Below are positions 18,948 to 28,096 of a DNA stretch of 64,000 bases, piece after piece (the first letter of the stretch is position 1; each line of letters begins with the position of its first letter). Under the pieces are notes generated by a model. It did no database searches. It was not told the origin of the DNA and was given only the letters and a program-made list of their open reading frames with translations. The position numbers were made by a program, and so were the translations under genes. Origin of the DNA: Eubacterium multiforme (GTDB lineage: Bacteria > Bacillota > Clostridia > Clostridiales > Clostridiaceae); the NCBI RefSeq assembly GCF_030813415.1, contig NZ_JAUSUF010000001.1:372001-436000 (forward strand), read 5' to 3'.

Positions 18948-19865
18948 TTAAAAAATACTAAGATCTAATTCTTTAGATAAATCCTGTAATATTTTTAATC
19001 CTGCAATACTATTTCCCTTTTTATCTAATGCAGGTCCGTATACTCCTATTCCCATATTTTTAGGGACAGAGGCAAGTATTCCTCCACCTACACCACTTTT
19101 TGCAGGTATCCCTATGTTTACTGCAAATTCTCCTGATGCATCATACATACCACAGGTAACCATTATAGATTTAACAATTTTGCAAATTTCCTTATCTATT
19201 AATCTCTCACCGCTCCAAGGAATTATACCATCATTTGCAAGAACTGCCCCAAATCTAGCTAAATCTTTAGCATTGGCTTCTATTGAACACTGTCTAAAGT
19301 AAAGGTCTAATACTTCCTCTACATTTCCTTCTAATATTCCACTACTTTTCATGAAATATGCTAATGCTCTATTTCTATCACCTGTTAATTTCTCCGATAT
19401 ATAAACTTCTTCATTAATTGTAATATTATCATTATTTGTAGCTTTTTTTATAAATTCTATAAGTCTTCTAAGCTTCTCTTCTTCTGTTTTCCCTTTAATA
19501 AGAGAAGTTGTAACTATAGCCCCTGCATTAATCATAGGATTATAAGGTCTTCCTGTATCAGTAGTTTCTAATTTTACTATTGAATTAAAACCTTCTCCAG
19601 TTGGTTCAACGTTAACCTTTTTAAGTACATTTTCTTTTCCATTGTCAGCTAATGCAATCATTAAACTTACAATCTTTGAAATACTTTGTATTGTAAAAAC
19701 TTTTTCAAAGTTACCTGCAAAATATTCTTCCCCTTGTAAATTTACTACCGCAATTCCTAAATCATTTACATCCGCTTTTAATAGGGCTGGAATATATGAA
19801 GCTAACTGTCCTTCTTTTCCGTAGATTTTATTTTTATCTACTAACCTTTGTAATATATCAAACAT
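18948..19865 (-). CDS. glsA: Glutaminase A
   Basis: A 305-residue enzyme of the serine-dependent beta-lactamase-like glutaminase family, hydrolysing L-glutamine to glutamate and ammonia. The SxxK catalytic motif is visible in FTIQSISKIVSLM. NPMINAGAI, the YFRQCSIE segment and SGVGGGILA near the C-terminus are family hallmarks. I place the start at the ATG at 19865 because GGAG lies 9 nt upstream and the protein then has the usual length; the longer frame starts at a TTG without a visible binding site. It is divergent from the aminopeptidase gene. In some bacteria GlsA contributes to acid resistance. Confidence 0.92.
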   Translation of the reverse strand: MFDILQRLVDKNKIYGKEGQLASYIPALLKADVNDLGIAVVNLQGEEYFAGNFEKVFTIQSISKIVSLMIALADNGKENVLKKVNVEPTGEGFNSIVKLETTDTGRPYNPMINAGAIVTTSLIKGKTEEEKLRRLIEFIKKATNNDNITINEEVYISEKLTGDRNRALAYFMKSSGILEGNVEEVLDLYFRQCSIEANAKDLARFGAVLANDGIIPWSGERLIDKEICKIVKSIMVTCGMYDASGEFAVNIGIPAKSGVGGGILASVPKNMGIGVYGPALDKKGNSIAGLKILQDLSKELDLSIF

Positions 19866-19976
19866 ATTAAAGCACTCCGTTCCATTATGTATATTAAACA
19901 AATTCAAGTAAATATATTATATTACTTATTAACTTTTCTTACAAGAAATATACTCTTTAATTATTTGCTATTATCT

Positions 19977-20006
19977 TTGCAAATCTCTTACTTTATATGG
20001 TAGAAT
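19977..20006 (+). promoter_or_regulatory. Candidate sigma-A promoter for the M29 aminopeptidase gene
   Basis: TTGCAA (19977-19982), an 18-bp spacer and TAGAAT (20001-20006) lie about 30 bp before the ATG at 20036. Confidence 0.45.
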
Positions 20007-20035
20007 TATAAGTAAAATTTGGGAGGTGTTTTAAA

Positions 20036-21271
20036 ATGGATAAATTCGAAAATTTACTAGAAAAATATGCTAATTTGGTCATTTCAAAAGGAGTTAATAT
20101 TCAAAAGGATAAATTATTATTTATTAACTCACCAATAGAATGTGCACCTTTTGCAAGACTTTTATGTAAGGAAGCTTATAAAGCTCAAGCAAAGGATGTA
20201 TATATAAACTATTCTGATGAATTATTTACAAGATTAAGATTTGAAAATGCAAGTTGTGATACTTTATCAAATGTTCCTCAATATGAAATTGATAAATATA
20301 ATTATTTCACTGATAATGGAGCTTCTTTCATTTCAATCTCTGCAAGTAATCCTTCTCTTTTTAATGGAATAGACTCAAAAAAAATTGCCTCTGCATCTAA
20401 AGCTAGAAGCATTGCCCTTAGAGATTATTCAGATAAATTAATGAATAATGAAAATGCTTGGTGTGTTATCTCATTACCAACTAAAGCTTGGGCTACTAAA
20501 GTATTTAGTGATGTAAGTGAAGATGAAGCCGTAGATAAACTATGGGATGCAATTTTCTCTGTTATGAGACTTAAAGAAGCTAATCCAAATGAAGCTTGGA
20601 AAAAACATTGTAATCACTTAGAAGAAAGAATGGAAAAACTTCAAAGTTATAACTTTGATAAATTATTATATAAAAATAGTTTAGGAACTAATTTAGAAAT
20701 AGGTCTTGCTCCAAATCATATATGGTGTGGAGGTGCTGACCATACTAAAGAAGGAATTGAATTTATTGCAAATATGCCAACAGAAGAAATTTTCACAACT
20801 CCAAAAAGAGATGGCATAAATGGTGTAGTATATTCAACTAAACCATTAAATTATAGTGGTAATTTAATAGATAATTTTTCATTCACTTTTAAAGATGGTA
20901 AAATAATAGATTTTACAGCAGAAGAAGGCTATGATGCTTTAAAGGAGCTTTTAGATACAGATGAAGGAGCTAGATATTTAGGAGAAGTTGCCCTTGTTCC
21001 ATATGACTCTCCAATATCAAATTCAAATATTTTATTTTATAATACTTTATTTGATGAAAATGCATCTTGCCACCTTGCACTAGGTAAGGCTTATCCTTCT
21101 TGTATACAAAATGGAGAAGAAATGAGTGATGAAGAACTTATTAAAGCTTCTTCTAATGTTTCATTAACTCATGTAGACTTTATGGTAGGATCAAAGGATC
21201 TTAATATAATCGGTGTAACTCATGATGGAAAAGAAATTCAAGTATTTAAGGATGGAAATTTCGCATTTTAA
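20036..21271 (+). CDS. Aminopeptidase, M29 family (AmpS/PepS type)
   Basis: A 411-residue cytosolic metallopeptidase of family M29, which removes N-terminal residues using a dinuclear metal site. The N-terminal half has LLFINSPIECAPFARLLCKEAY and later SISASNPSLFNGID. The metal-binding half has NMPTEEIFTTPKRDGINGVV, an ALGKAYPSC segment and THVDFMVGSKDLNI, all in the usual order. The start is supported by GGGAGGTG at 20022-20029. A strong terminator follows directly, so it is monocistronic. It probably recycles peptides; specificity is not readable. Confidence 0.93.
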   Translation: MDKFENLLEKYANLVISKGVNIQKDKLLFINSPIECAPFARLLCKEAYKAQAKDVYINYSDELFTRLRFENASCDTLSNVPQYEIDKYNYFTDNGASFISISASNPSLFNGIDSKKIASASKARSIALRDYSDKLMNNENAWCVISLPTKAWATKVFSDVSEDEAVDKLWDAIFSVMRLKEANPNEAWKKHCNHLEERMEKLQSYNFDKLLYKNSLGTNLEIGLAPNHIWCGGADHTKEGIEFIANMPTEEIFTTPKRDGINGVVYSTKPLNYSGNLIDNFSFTFKDGKIIDFTAEEGYDALKELLDTDEGARYLGEVALVPYDSPISNSNILFYNTLFDENASCHLALGKAYPSCIQNGEEMSDEELIKASSNVSLTHVDFMVGSKDLNIIGVTHDGKEIQVFKDGNFAF

Positions 21272-21277
21272 TTAAAG

Positions 21278-21305
21278 AAGACTGGAGTAATTTTGCTCCA
21301 GTCTT
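21278..21305 (+). terminator. Terminator after M29 aminopeptidase gene
   Basis: Arms aagactggag (21278-21287) and ctccagtctt (21296-21305) are followed by a T-rich stretch. Confidence 0.85.
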
Positions 21306-21380
21306 TTCATTTTAATAAATAATAACTTTTTAATTTTAATTAAAATTCTGCAAAACTTAGTTGTAACTTTACAAAAAAGT

Positions 21381-22262
21381 TTATTCCTTTAATTTTGCTT
21401 CTTCTATGAATTCTCTCATATTGTTACTTATAAATTTATCCTTATGTACTATTAATAATAAATCTCTAGAAATCTTACCCTTATTAAATGTAACTTTTAT
21501 AAGTTCGTTTCTTTCTACTTCATCTTTTATACATTCCTTAGAAATACATCCTATTCCAAGTCCTGCCTCTACACTTTTTTTAATAGCCTCAGTACTACCT
21601 AGTTCCATAAAAGGCTGATATTTAATGCCCTTATCTTTTAAGTAAATTTCAACTATTTCCCTACTTCCACTTCCATGTTCTCTCATAATAAATCTTTCAT
21701 TTTTAATATCATCTTTATTTAAATACTCTTTATTAGCCCACCTATGATTATAAGGTGCTATAAATACAAGTTCATCTTCCCATATCTTTTCATACCTTAC
21801 TTCTTCAGAATGAATATTCCCTTCAACAAAAGCAAAATCCACCTTATTTTGAAGAATCATTTTTTCTATGTTTTCAGTATTTTCAATTATAAGAGATATG
21901 TCTATTCCTTTATTCTTTTCAACAAAGTTTTTAATTATTGCTGGAAGTATATATGTACCTATAGTTGTACTTGCTCCAATAACTATTTTTCCCTGCTCTT
22001 TATTATTTATTTGTCTTATTGTATCAATACCTTCATCATATAAATTAAGTATTCTTCTTACATAATTAAAGTAAACCTCTCCTTCATATGTAAGAGTTAG
22101 TCTTCTTCCTATTCTGTCAAAAACTTTTACTCCAAGTTCCTCTTCTAATTCCTGTATTGCTTGACTTACAGAAGGTTGACTTATATATAAAGATTTAGCA
22201 ACCTTTGTCATATTCAAGTTTATAGCAGTTTCATAAAATATTCTTAGTTTTCTAAAATTCAT
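21381..22262 (-). CDS. LysR family transcriptional regulator
   Basis: A 293-residue regulator with an N-terminal winged helix-turn-helix (residues 1-60; TKVAKSLYISQPSVSQAIQE) and a periplasmic-binding-protein-like effector domain (~90-290) with MREHGSGSREIVE. The GSGSRE pocket motif is typical of the CysL/YtlI-like branch that senses sulfur or anionic ligands, but the ligand is uncertain. Neighbours (M29 aminopeptidase, a small membrane protein) do not indicate a target. It starts about 40 bp after the small membrane-protein gene, with a weak hairpin between. Confidence 0.9.
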   Translation of the reverse strand: MNFRKLRIFYETAINLNMTKVAKSLYISQPSVSQAIQELEEELGVKVFDRIGRRLTLTYEGEVYFNYVRRILNLYDEGIDTIRQINNKEQGKIVIGASTTIGTYILPAIIKNFVEKNKGIDISLIIENTENIEKMILQNKVDFAFVEGNIHSEEVRYEKIWEDELVFIAPYNHRWANKEYLNKDDIKNERFIMREHGSGSREIVEIYLKDKGIKYQPFMELGSTEAIKKSVEAGLGIGCISKECIKDEVERNELIKVTFNKGKISRDLLLIVHKDKFISNNMREFIEEAKLKE

Positions 22263-22283
22263 ATTTTCACCTCAATTAAATAA

Positions 22284-22302
22284 GCTATGGAAATACCATA
22301 GC
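22284..22302 (-). terminator. Weak terminator after small membrane protein
   Basis: Arms gctatgg and ccatagc enclose a short AT loop directly after the stop; TTATTTAA follows on the minus strand. Confidence 0.45.
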
Positions 22303-22599
22303 CTACTTTTTATCTACATCTTCATAATCAACATCTATTGCTTTTGAAGTATCATAATCTTCATCACCATTTTCTTCATTATGTAGATTATCATTTGAAC
22401 TTGTATAGGTAGTAGTTTCTTCATAATTATTATATTTATTTTTTCTTTGATTAATATACTTTCTAATTTTAAATATAGCCCAAATTATTAATCCAGTAAT
22501 TATTACATAAGGTAATATTGTTATCATTAAAGTAGCAACTGCTCCAATAACTAAAATAGTAATTAAAAAGTACATTGCCATCTTAAAATTTCTATTCAT
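22303..22599 (-). CDS. Small membrane protein with acidic tail, unknown function
   Basis: A 98-residue protein. The N-terminus carries two closely spaced hydrophobic segments (MAMYFLITILVIGAVATLMI and ILPYVIITGLIIWAIF), then a basic stretch (KIRKYINQRKNKYNN), then an acidic, Glu/Asp/Ser/Thr-rich tail. I place the start at the ATG at 22599 because AAGGA lies 8 nt upstream; the frame is open nine codons further. I do not recognise the family. The basic-then-acidic tail should face the cytoplasm. It is followed by the LysR gene on the same strand. Confidence 0.7.
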   Translation of the reverse strand: MNRNFKMAMYFLITILVIGAVATLMITILPYVIITGLIIWAIFKIRKYINQRKNKYNNYEETTTYTSSNDNLHNEENGDEDYDTSKAIDVDYEDVDKK

Positions 22600-22626
22600 A
22601 TTCTCAGTCCTTTTTAAATATATCAT

Positions 22627-22958
22627 TTGTACTATTATACAATTTAATCCCTAAGTAATAAAGGGTTTTATGCTGTATTTTCATTAATGTTAAAAATTTA
22701 ACCCTAAAATTTTATTTATTTTCTAATTAAATAAAATTTTATTTATACTAAAAATGTTTTTAATATATACTTTTAACTATTATCTCCTTTTAAATTATAT
22801 ATTACTAAAAATAATCTTATTTATAAACAATACAAAAAATAGCACTTAATTTAATGACCTACCTTCTATATTACTTAATAGAAGGCAAATCATAATAAAT
22901 GCTATTTAAATATGTTAAAATTTATGTATCTTATTTAATTTTTAAATTGTCTTTTTCA
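22627..22958. other. Gene-free stretch, 332 bp
   Basis: Very AT-rich DNA between the small membrane-protein gene and the NCS2 permease gene. It holds the promoter region of the former and the long nested terminator-like hairpin at 22837-22907. No credible ORF was seen. Confidence 0.7.
22837..22907 (-). terminator. Nested hairpin terminator after NCS2 permease gene
   Basis: Outer arms aaatagca (22837-22844) and tgctattt (22900-22907) enclose inner arms ccttctat and atagaagg. On the minus strand the outer arm runs into TTTTTTG. Confidence 0.65.
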
Positions 22959-24281
22959 TTAAACTAAGAATTTTAATATAAATATAAATCCTATAACAAC
23001 TGTTGTTATACTAATCTCTTTCCACTTACCTGTAAATAATTTAAGTACTATGTATGAAATTACTCCAAATATAATACCATCTGAAATACTATATGAAAAT
23101 GGCATCATAATCATTGTTAAAAATGCTGGAATTGATTCTGTATAATCTTCTAAATTTATTTCTCTTATTGGTTCTATCATAAATAATCCAACCAATATTA
23201 ATGCTGATGCTGTTACAGCTGGTGTTATTGATGCAAATATTGGTGCAAAGAATAATGATAGTCCAAACATAAGTGCTGTAACTACAGCTGTAAGTCCTGT
23301 TCTTCCACCTTCTGCAACTCCTGCTGCACTTTCAACAAATGTACTTACTGTACTTGTTCCAACACAAGCTCCAAAAGTTGTACCTATGGCATCTGAAAGT
23401 AATGCTTTTTTGATATTTGGAACTTTTCCATTTTCATCAAGCATTTTAGCCTTTGTTGCAACTCCAACTAAAGTTCCTATAGTATCAAATAAATCCATAA
23501 ATAATAATGTAAATAAAACTATTAACATATCTATTGAAAAAATATTATGCCATTCAAAATCAAATAATACTGAACTTATTGAAGGTGGTGCACTCATTAA
23601 TGCCTTTGGCATTGGTGTTAAACCAAATGGAATTCCAATAATTGCAGTAATCATCATTCCAAAGAAAAGTGCTCCCTTAACATTTCTTGCAAGTAAAATT
23701 CCTGTTATTATAAGTCCAACTATAGCAAGAAGTCCAGCACCATGGGTAATGTTTCCAAGTGCTACTATAGTTCCTCCATCCTTTGGATGAATAACTATTC
23801 CAGCTCCTTCTAAACCTATAAGTGCTATTAAAAGTCCTATTCCAACTGAAATACCTTTTTTTATACATTCTGGTATTGAATCTACAATTGCTTCTCTAAC
23901 ATTAAATAATGTTAATAATATAAATACGATTCCTTCTAAAAATACAGCAGTTAATGCAAATTGATATGAATATCCCATTCCAACAACTACAGTAAATGCA
24001 AAGAAAGCATTAAGTCCCATTCCTGGTGCTTGAGCAAAAGGTAATTTAGCATAAAGTCCTGTAAGTAATGTTGCAACTAAAGCTGATAGGGCTGTTGCTG
24101 TAAATACTGCACCTTGATTCATTCCTGCAGCTGCAAGTATTGATGGGTTAACGATTAATATGTAGGCCATTGTCATAAATGTTGTAAGGCCTGCAACGCA
24201 TTCTGTCTTAGTATTAGAACCACTTTTTGTTATTTCAAAATAATTATCAAGTAATCCATCTTTTTTAAAGAAGTTTTTCAT
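22959..24281 (-). CDS. NCS2 family purine permease (PbuG/PbuO type)
   Basis: A 440-residue transporter with about 12-14 membrane segments, of the AzgA-like branch that imports guanine/hypoxanthine or adenine with protons. Signature segments are AGLTTFMTMAYILIVNPSIL near the N-terminus, APGMGLNAFFAF, LLFMDLFDTIGTLVG and GTSTVSTFVESAAGVAEGGR. Its leader contains a long hairpin (24404-24449) but I see no purine riboswitch aptamer core. A CCGAAAAC motif at 24311-24318 resembles half of a PurR box, which is weak evidence for PurR control. It is monocistronic. Confidence 0.92.
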   Translation of the reverse strand: MKNFFKKDGLLDNYFEITKSGSNTKTECVAGLTTFMTMAYILIVNPSILAAAGMNQGAVFTATALSALVATLLTGLYAKLPFAQAPGMGLNAFFAFTVVVGMGYSYQFALTAVFLEGIVFILLTLFNVREAIVDSIPECIKKGISVGIGLLIALIGLEGAGIVIHPKDGGTIVALGNITHGAGLLAIVGLIITGILLARNVKGALFFGMMITAIIGIPFGLTPMPKALMSAPPSISSVLFDFEWHNIFSIDMLIVLFTLLFMDLFDTIGTLVGVATKAKMLDENGKVPNIKKALLSDAIGTTFGACVGTSTVSTFVESAAGVAEGGRTGLTAVVTALMFGLSLFFAPIFASITPAVTASALILVGLFMIEPIREINLEDYTESIPAFLTMIMMPFSYSISDGIIFGVISYIVLKLFTGKWKEISITTVVIGFIFILKFLV

Positions 24282-24403
24282 TTAATCACTCTCTCATTAA
24301 TATTTTACGTCCGAAAACTATAATATAATATTTCTCACCAAAATTCTACCCTTTCCACGAATATTTTTTGATTTTTTTTAATTTTTTTCTGTTTTTTATA
24401 TAA

Positions 24404-24449
24404 AAACACGTATTATAATCCCTTTTAAAAGTTATTATTGTACGTGTTT
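24404..24449 (-). other. Long leader hairpin upstream of NCS2 permease
   Basis: Arms aaacacgta (24404-24412) and tacgtgttt (24441-24449) enclose a second pairing region with only a 2-nt mismatch. On the minus strand it is followed by TTTTTATAT, so it looks like a terminator or attenuator 120-170 nt before the start codon. Confidence 0.5.
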
Positions 24450-24597
24450 AAATTAAATAGTTTTATTTATCAAATATAATTTTTATGTTTTTAAATTTAT
24501 ATTACATTTTAGTTAGTGCTAATTTTAGATAAAACTATAAGTACATATTAATTAAGAAATTAAAATTTCATTATTTTAAAATATTTTCAATAAAAAA

Positions 24598-24627
24598 AGA
24601 TTAATCTAAATAATTCTAGATTAATCT
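24598..24627 (-). terminator. Terminator after CorC/HlyC gene
   Basis: A perfect 11-bp stem (agattaatcta and complement) is followed by TTTTTTTA on the minus strand. Confidence 0.8.
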
Positions 24628-24652
24628 AAAACTTCATTAATTTAAATTTGTA

Positions 24653-25963
24653 TTAGCTCATAAGTACAACTTCAACTTCTTCAATTCTTCTGTCCATAAC
24701 CTTAGTTACTTTTAACATAAGATTTTCAATAGTAAATTGCACATCTATATCTTCCTTTGGTATCTCTCCAATTTGGGTTATTATGTACCCATTTAATGTA
24801 TCATAATCTCCCTCTTCTATATTTGAATCAAACTCTTCATTAAATTCATAAATATTTATAGTTCCCTTAACTAAATATTTATTTGAATCTATTTGTTTTA
24901 CATCTGGACCATCAAGATCATATTCATCATCTATATCGCCCATAACTTCTTCAATTAAGTCTTCCATAGTTACAATACCTGAAAATCCACCATATTCATC
25001 AATTAATATAGCCATATGATTTCTATTAACTTGTAACTCTTTAAATAATTCTTTTATTTTTTTAGTTTCTGGAACAAAATATGGTTTATGAAGAATTTTT
25101 CTTATATCTACTTTTTCAAAACCTACTTTTCTTGCTTCAACAAAAAAATCTTTAATATAAAGTATCCCAATTACATTATCTATATCATCTTCATATACTG
25201 GAACTCTTGAATATTGGAAATTTATTAAATCATCTAAATACTCATTTATATCATCTGATATATCTATTAAATAAGTATCTTTTCTAGATGTCATTATCTC
25301 CTTTGATAATCTATCATTAAATTCAAAAATACCATTTAGCATGTCCTTTTCATCTTCATCTATAGCACCTTCAGCTTCTCCTTCTAAAATCAAAGCTTGT
25401 ATCTCTTCTTTAGATATACTATCTTCATCATTATTTTCATTAAATCTTATAACTTTTAAAACTACTGAGGCTGATATTGATAAAATTTTTATAAATGGTT
25501 TTGCTATTATAGAAGTTATATAAATTGCTTTAACAGATGCTAACGCTATTTTCTCTTTTCTTTGAAGTGCTACTCTTTTTGGAATAAGCTCTCCAAAAAC
25601 TAAAGTTATATAAGAAAGTACTATTGTTACAGTAATAATTGAAATTTGATGAATATATGGTATATTAAAGTTTTTTAACTTTTCAAATACCATTCCAGAT
25701 ATACCTGTTGCAGCTACTGCACTAGATAAAAATCCTGCAAGAGTTATTCCAACTTGTATAGTTGCTAACAAATTACTTTGGTCTTCTATTACTTTCTCCA
25801 ATAATTTTGCCTTCTTATTTCCATCCTCTGCTAGCATTTTAATCTTGTTTTTATTTACTGATACAATTGCCATTTCAGCTGATGAAAAAAATGCATTAAT
25901 TGCTGTTAAAAGAAATACTAATATTAACTGGGGTATAATGCTCCCCGGGGCGGGTTCTACCAT
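24653..25963 (-). CDS. CorC/HlyC family (CNNM plus CBS) membrane protein
   Basis: A 436-residue protein with an N-terminal CNNM/DUF21 membrane domain (~1-190; LTAINAFFSSAEMAIVSVNK and GELIPKRVALQRKEKIA). A CBS-domain pair (~205-325; SRVPVYEDDIDNVIGILYI and AILIDEYGGFSGIVTMEDLI) and a C-terminal CorC/HlyC domain (~345-430; FNEEFDSNIEEGDYDTLNGY) follow. Proteins of this build take part in Mg2+ (or Na+/Mg2+) transport and adenylate-regulated ion efflux; older names call them hemolysin-like. It is monocistronic, with AGGAGG just upstream of the start. Confidence 0.92.
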   Translation of the reverse strand: MVEPAPGSIIPQLILVFLLTAINAFFSSAEMAIVSVNKNKIKMLAEDGNKKAKLLEKVIEDQSNLLATIQVGITLAGFLSSAVAATGISGMVFEKLKNFNIPYIHQISIITVTIVLSYITLVFGELIPKRVALQRKEKIALASVKAIYITSIIAKPFIKILSISASVVLKVIRFNENNDEDSISKEEIQALILEGEAEGAIDEDEKDMLNGIFEFNDRLSKEIMTSRKDTYLIDISDDINEYLDDLINFQYSRVPVYEDDIDNVIGILYIKDFFVEARKVGFEKVDIRKILHKPYFVPETKKIKELFKELQVNRNHMAILIDEYGGFSGIVTMEDLIEEVMGDIDDEYDLDGPDVKQIDSNKYLVKGTINIYEFNEEFDSNIEEGDYDTLNGYIITQIGEIPKEDIDVQFTIENLMLKVTKVMDRRIEEVEVVLMS

Positions 25964-26040
25964 AATTTTTTTATCCTCCTAAAAATGTATAATAATATAA
26001 TACTATCACATTTTATTATAAAACTCAATTAAGGGTCTAA

Positions 26041-26421
26041 TTAATGTATATTATTCATACCAACAATCATACCTGTAAAATATGGAATTAACCATATTGC
26101 CCAAACAATTATACTAAATTTATGGAATTTAGCCTTTGATTCTGGGTTATTCTTTATAAGTACTACTGTTGCCCATACTGCATGGAAAAACATTAATAAA
26201 ATTGCTAAAAGTCCTGTAACACCATGAAGATTAGCCTTAAATCCTCCTGCAATATCACTCATAAAATGTGTACCTAAAGCATCACACATTAACCCTATAT
26301 AAAAAATTATAACATGCCATTTTTTAAGTACTCCTTGTTTCTTTTCTGACCAAACACCTATTGTATAAAATAATAGTGCTGATGATATAAATATAATTGC
26401 CTTTAATAATTGTGCTGACAT
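26041..26421 (-). CDS. HsmA/TIGR03987 family small membrane protein
   Basis: A 126-residue protein with four membrane segments. It has TIGVWSEKKQG after the first segment, GLMCDALGTHFMSDIAGG after the second, the His-containing NLHGVTGLLAILLMFFHAVWA, and WLIPYFTGMIVGM. This matches the HsmA family of hypothetical proteins as I remember it; the buried histidines resemble a heme-binding four-helix arrangement, which is inference. I start it at the ATG at 26421, with AGAGGTG upstream. The divergent region to 26640 carries no other gene. Confidence 0.8.
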   Translation of the reverse strand: MSAQLLKAIIFISSALLFYTIGVWSEKKQGVLKKWHVIIFYIGLMCDALGTHFMSDIAGGFKANLHGVTGLLAILLMFFHAVWATVVLIKNNPESKAKFHKFSIIVWAIWLIPYFTGMIVGMNNIH

Positions 26422-26612
26422 AAAATTCACCTCTAAATTCTAATTTTAGTTACTACATTTAAAATATTTTACTTAAATTAATATTATAAAAAAATATATT
26501 TTTATATAAACTTAATTCATTAGCGTACTAACTATGTACAAATAATACTTTGATATAATGTATTTTGCAATTAACATTTAGTTAATTAATTATGAATAGT
26601 TTTAAGCATAAA

Positions 26613-26640
26613 AAAAATAGAGGCCATTGCCTCTATTTTT
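26613..26640. terminator. Terminator after polysaccharide deacetylase gene
   Basis: Arms aaaatagaggc and gcctctatttt with a short loop sit directly after the deacetylase stop. An A7 run on the plus strand gives the T-run on the minus strand. Confidence 0.85.
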
Positions 26641-27738
26641 CTATTTATCCTTTTGTCCTTGATTTGAATCTGTTTTAGTAGAATTTGTATTTAAATCTTT
26701 AAAAGAATCTATTGGGGCATTTTTAATTACTTTAAATGAATACCCTTTTTCCTTATAAAAATCTATTAATTCTGGTAATGCCTTTACTGTTTCAACCTTT
26801 GCTCCAGAATCATGCATTAATAATATCATATGTTTTTGTTCTTTCATGTATCTAGCTGAATTTGCTATTATTTCCTTTGTTGTATAATGTTTTGAAGACC
26901 CATCTCCAATTGATGCATTCCAATCTATTGATGTTATATGATTTTCATCTAAATTTTTATTCAAGCTTGGAAGTCCTTCATCTTTATAATAACGTCTTGA
27001 CATATATCCACCAGGCATTCTAAGAACTCTACAATCAAAATTAGATCCTAAAATATTTTCCATCATTTTATTAAGGTCTTTCACTTCCTTCATAAAATAA
27101 GGTACATTAACTCTATTGTTAGGATATAATTTTTTATAATCATGAGTTAAAGTATGATTTGCAATAGCATTTCCTGATTCAAATTCATCCTTTAATAATT
27201 GTTGATTTTTTTTATTGTCCTTTAAATTGTTTCCCATTACAAAAAATGTTGCATGAACACCTTTTTCTTTTAGTATTTTTAATATTTTACTAGTATTTGG
27301 ACTTGGACCATCATCAAATGTTAAGAAAATTTCCTTATTATTATTTTTACTATTTCCAGCTATCATTTGAGCTACTTCATTAGCTGGAACTGCATAACTT
27401 TCTGCTGAACTTATAATATTTTGTCCTTTGGCTACTTCATTTTGTGCCTTTTTTTCTTCATTAGCTGCTTTTTCTTTATTTGCTTGTGCCTTTTCATTAT
27501 TATTATTATTTTCTTCTTTAATTTGTTCTTCTTTTGCAGCTGCATTAATACCCTTTGACTTACTTCTGCTATGTACAAAAATACTAACTCCTGAAATTAC
27601 TAAAATAAGTGCCATAATAAGTACAATTATCCTTTTATTCTTATTTCTTCTCCTATTTCTACTTTTAGCTGACCTTATTTTATTATCTCTTATATTATTT
27701 CTCCTTTGGTTATAATTGTTTCTCCTCATTTTACTCAT
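26641..27738 (-). CDS. Membrane-anchored polysaccharide (peptidoglycan) deacetylase
   Basis: A 365-residue protein: a very basic Arg/Asn-rich cytoplasmic head (1-36), one membrane anchor (37-55), a low-complexity Glu/Asn/Lys/Ala linker (62-110) and a NodB-type carbohydrate esterase 4 domain (~133-345). The metal/catalytic motifs are TFDDGPSP (Asp142, Asp143) and NHTLTH (His195, His199); RMPGGYMSRRYY and ILLMHDSG supply later motifs. Family members remove acetyl groups from peptidoglycan sugars, often giving lysozyme resistance. Substrate is inferred. It is monocistronic. Confidence 0.88.
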   Translation of the reverse strand: MSKMRRNNYNQRRNNIRDNKIRSAKSRNRRRNKNKRIIVLIMALILVISGVSIFVHSRSKSKGINAAAKEEQIKEENNNNNEKAQANKEKAANEEKKAQNEVAKGQNIISSAESYAVPANEVAQMIAGNSKNNNKEIFLTFDDGPSPNTSKILKILKEKGVHATFFVMGNNLKDNKKNQQLLKDEFESGNAIANHTLTHDYKKLYPNNRVNVPYFMKEVKDLNKMMENILGSNFDCRVLRMPGGYMSRRYYKDEGLPSLNKNLDENHITSIDWNASIGDGSSKHYTTKEIIANSARYMKEQKHMILLMHDSGAKVETVKALPELIDFYKEKGYSFKVIKNAPIDSFKDLNTNSTKTDSNQGQKDK

Positions 27739-28096
27739 CCTTCGATTAATTATTTATATTATTATTTTACCTTGTAATTATATATTTAAAATTAATTTTA
27801 TCAAAAATTTATGTATAATCAGTTAATAATTTGTATCCTTTTATTAATTTAACAATATTAACTCATATTTATATGATTATCTAAAATCAACACCAACCTA
27901 AAATACTAAAAAATATATTTTCGTCTACATTTTAGTAATACAATTACGAAAAAATTAACATTTTTTGTCTATTTTCTTTTTGATAAATAATAGACAAAAT
28001 ATTATCTAATATTTTATAATATTACCATAAAAATATTATATTTATAATAATATCATATATTTATAAAAAAATAAGTAATATTTTGGAGGTTTTGTT
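27739..28096. other. Gene-free stretch, 358 bp
   Basis: Divergent promoter region between the deacetylase (-) and the large exported protein (+). It is extremely AT-rich and carries the dyad at 27960-28001. GGAGG at 28085-28089 is the binding site of the plus-strand gene. No ORF was seen. Confidence 0.7.
27960..28001. promoter_or_regulatory. Dyad upstream of the transglutaminase-like/CBM32 gene
   Basis: attttttgtctatt (27960-27973) and aatagacaaaat (27989-28000) form an inverted repeat about 100 bp before the start codon. It may be an operator or an RNA hairpin; the protein that would bind it is unknown. Confidence 0.4.

Larger units (their letters stand above)
24282..24652. other. Gene-free stretch, 371 bp
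   Basis: Lies between the corC-like stop and the NCS2 permease start, both on the minus strand. It holds the terminator at 24598-24627, the hairpin at 24404-24449 and the permease promoter region. No ORF or known riboswitch core was seen. Confidence 0.7.

Noticed and set aside
24282..24652. Purine riboswitch upstream of the NCS2 permease
   Set aside because: The conserved loop and junction sequences of the purine aptamer were looked for and not found; only a terminator-like hairpin is present.
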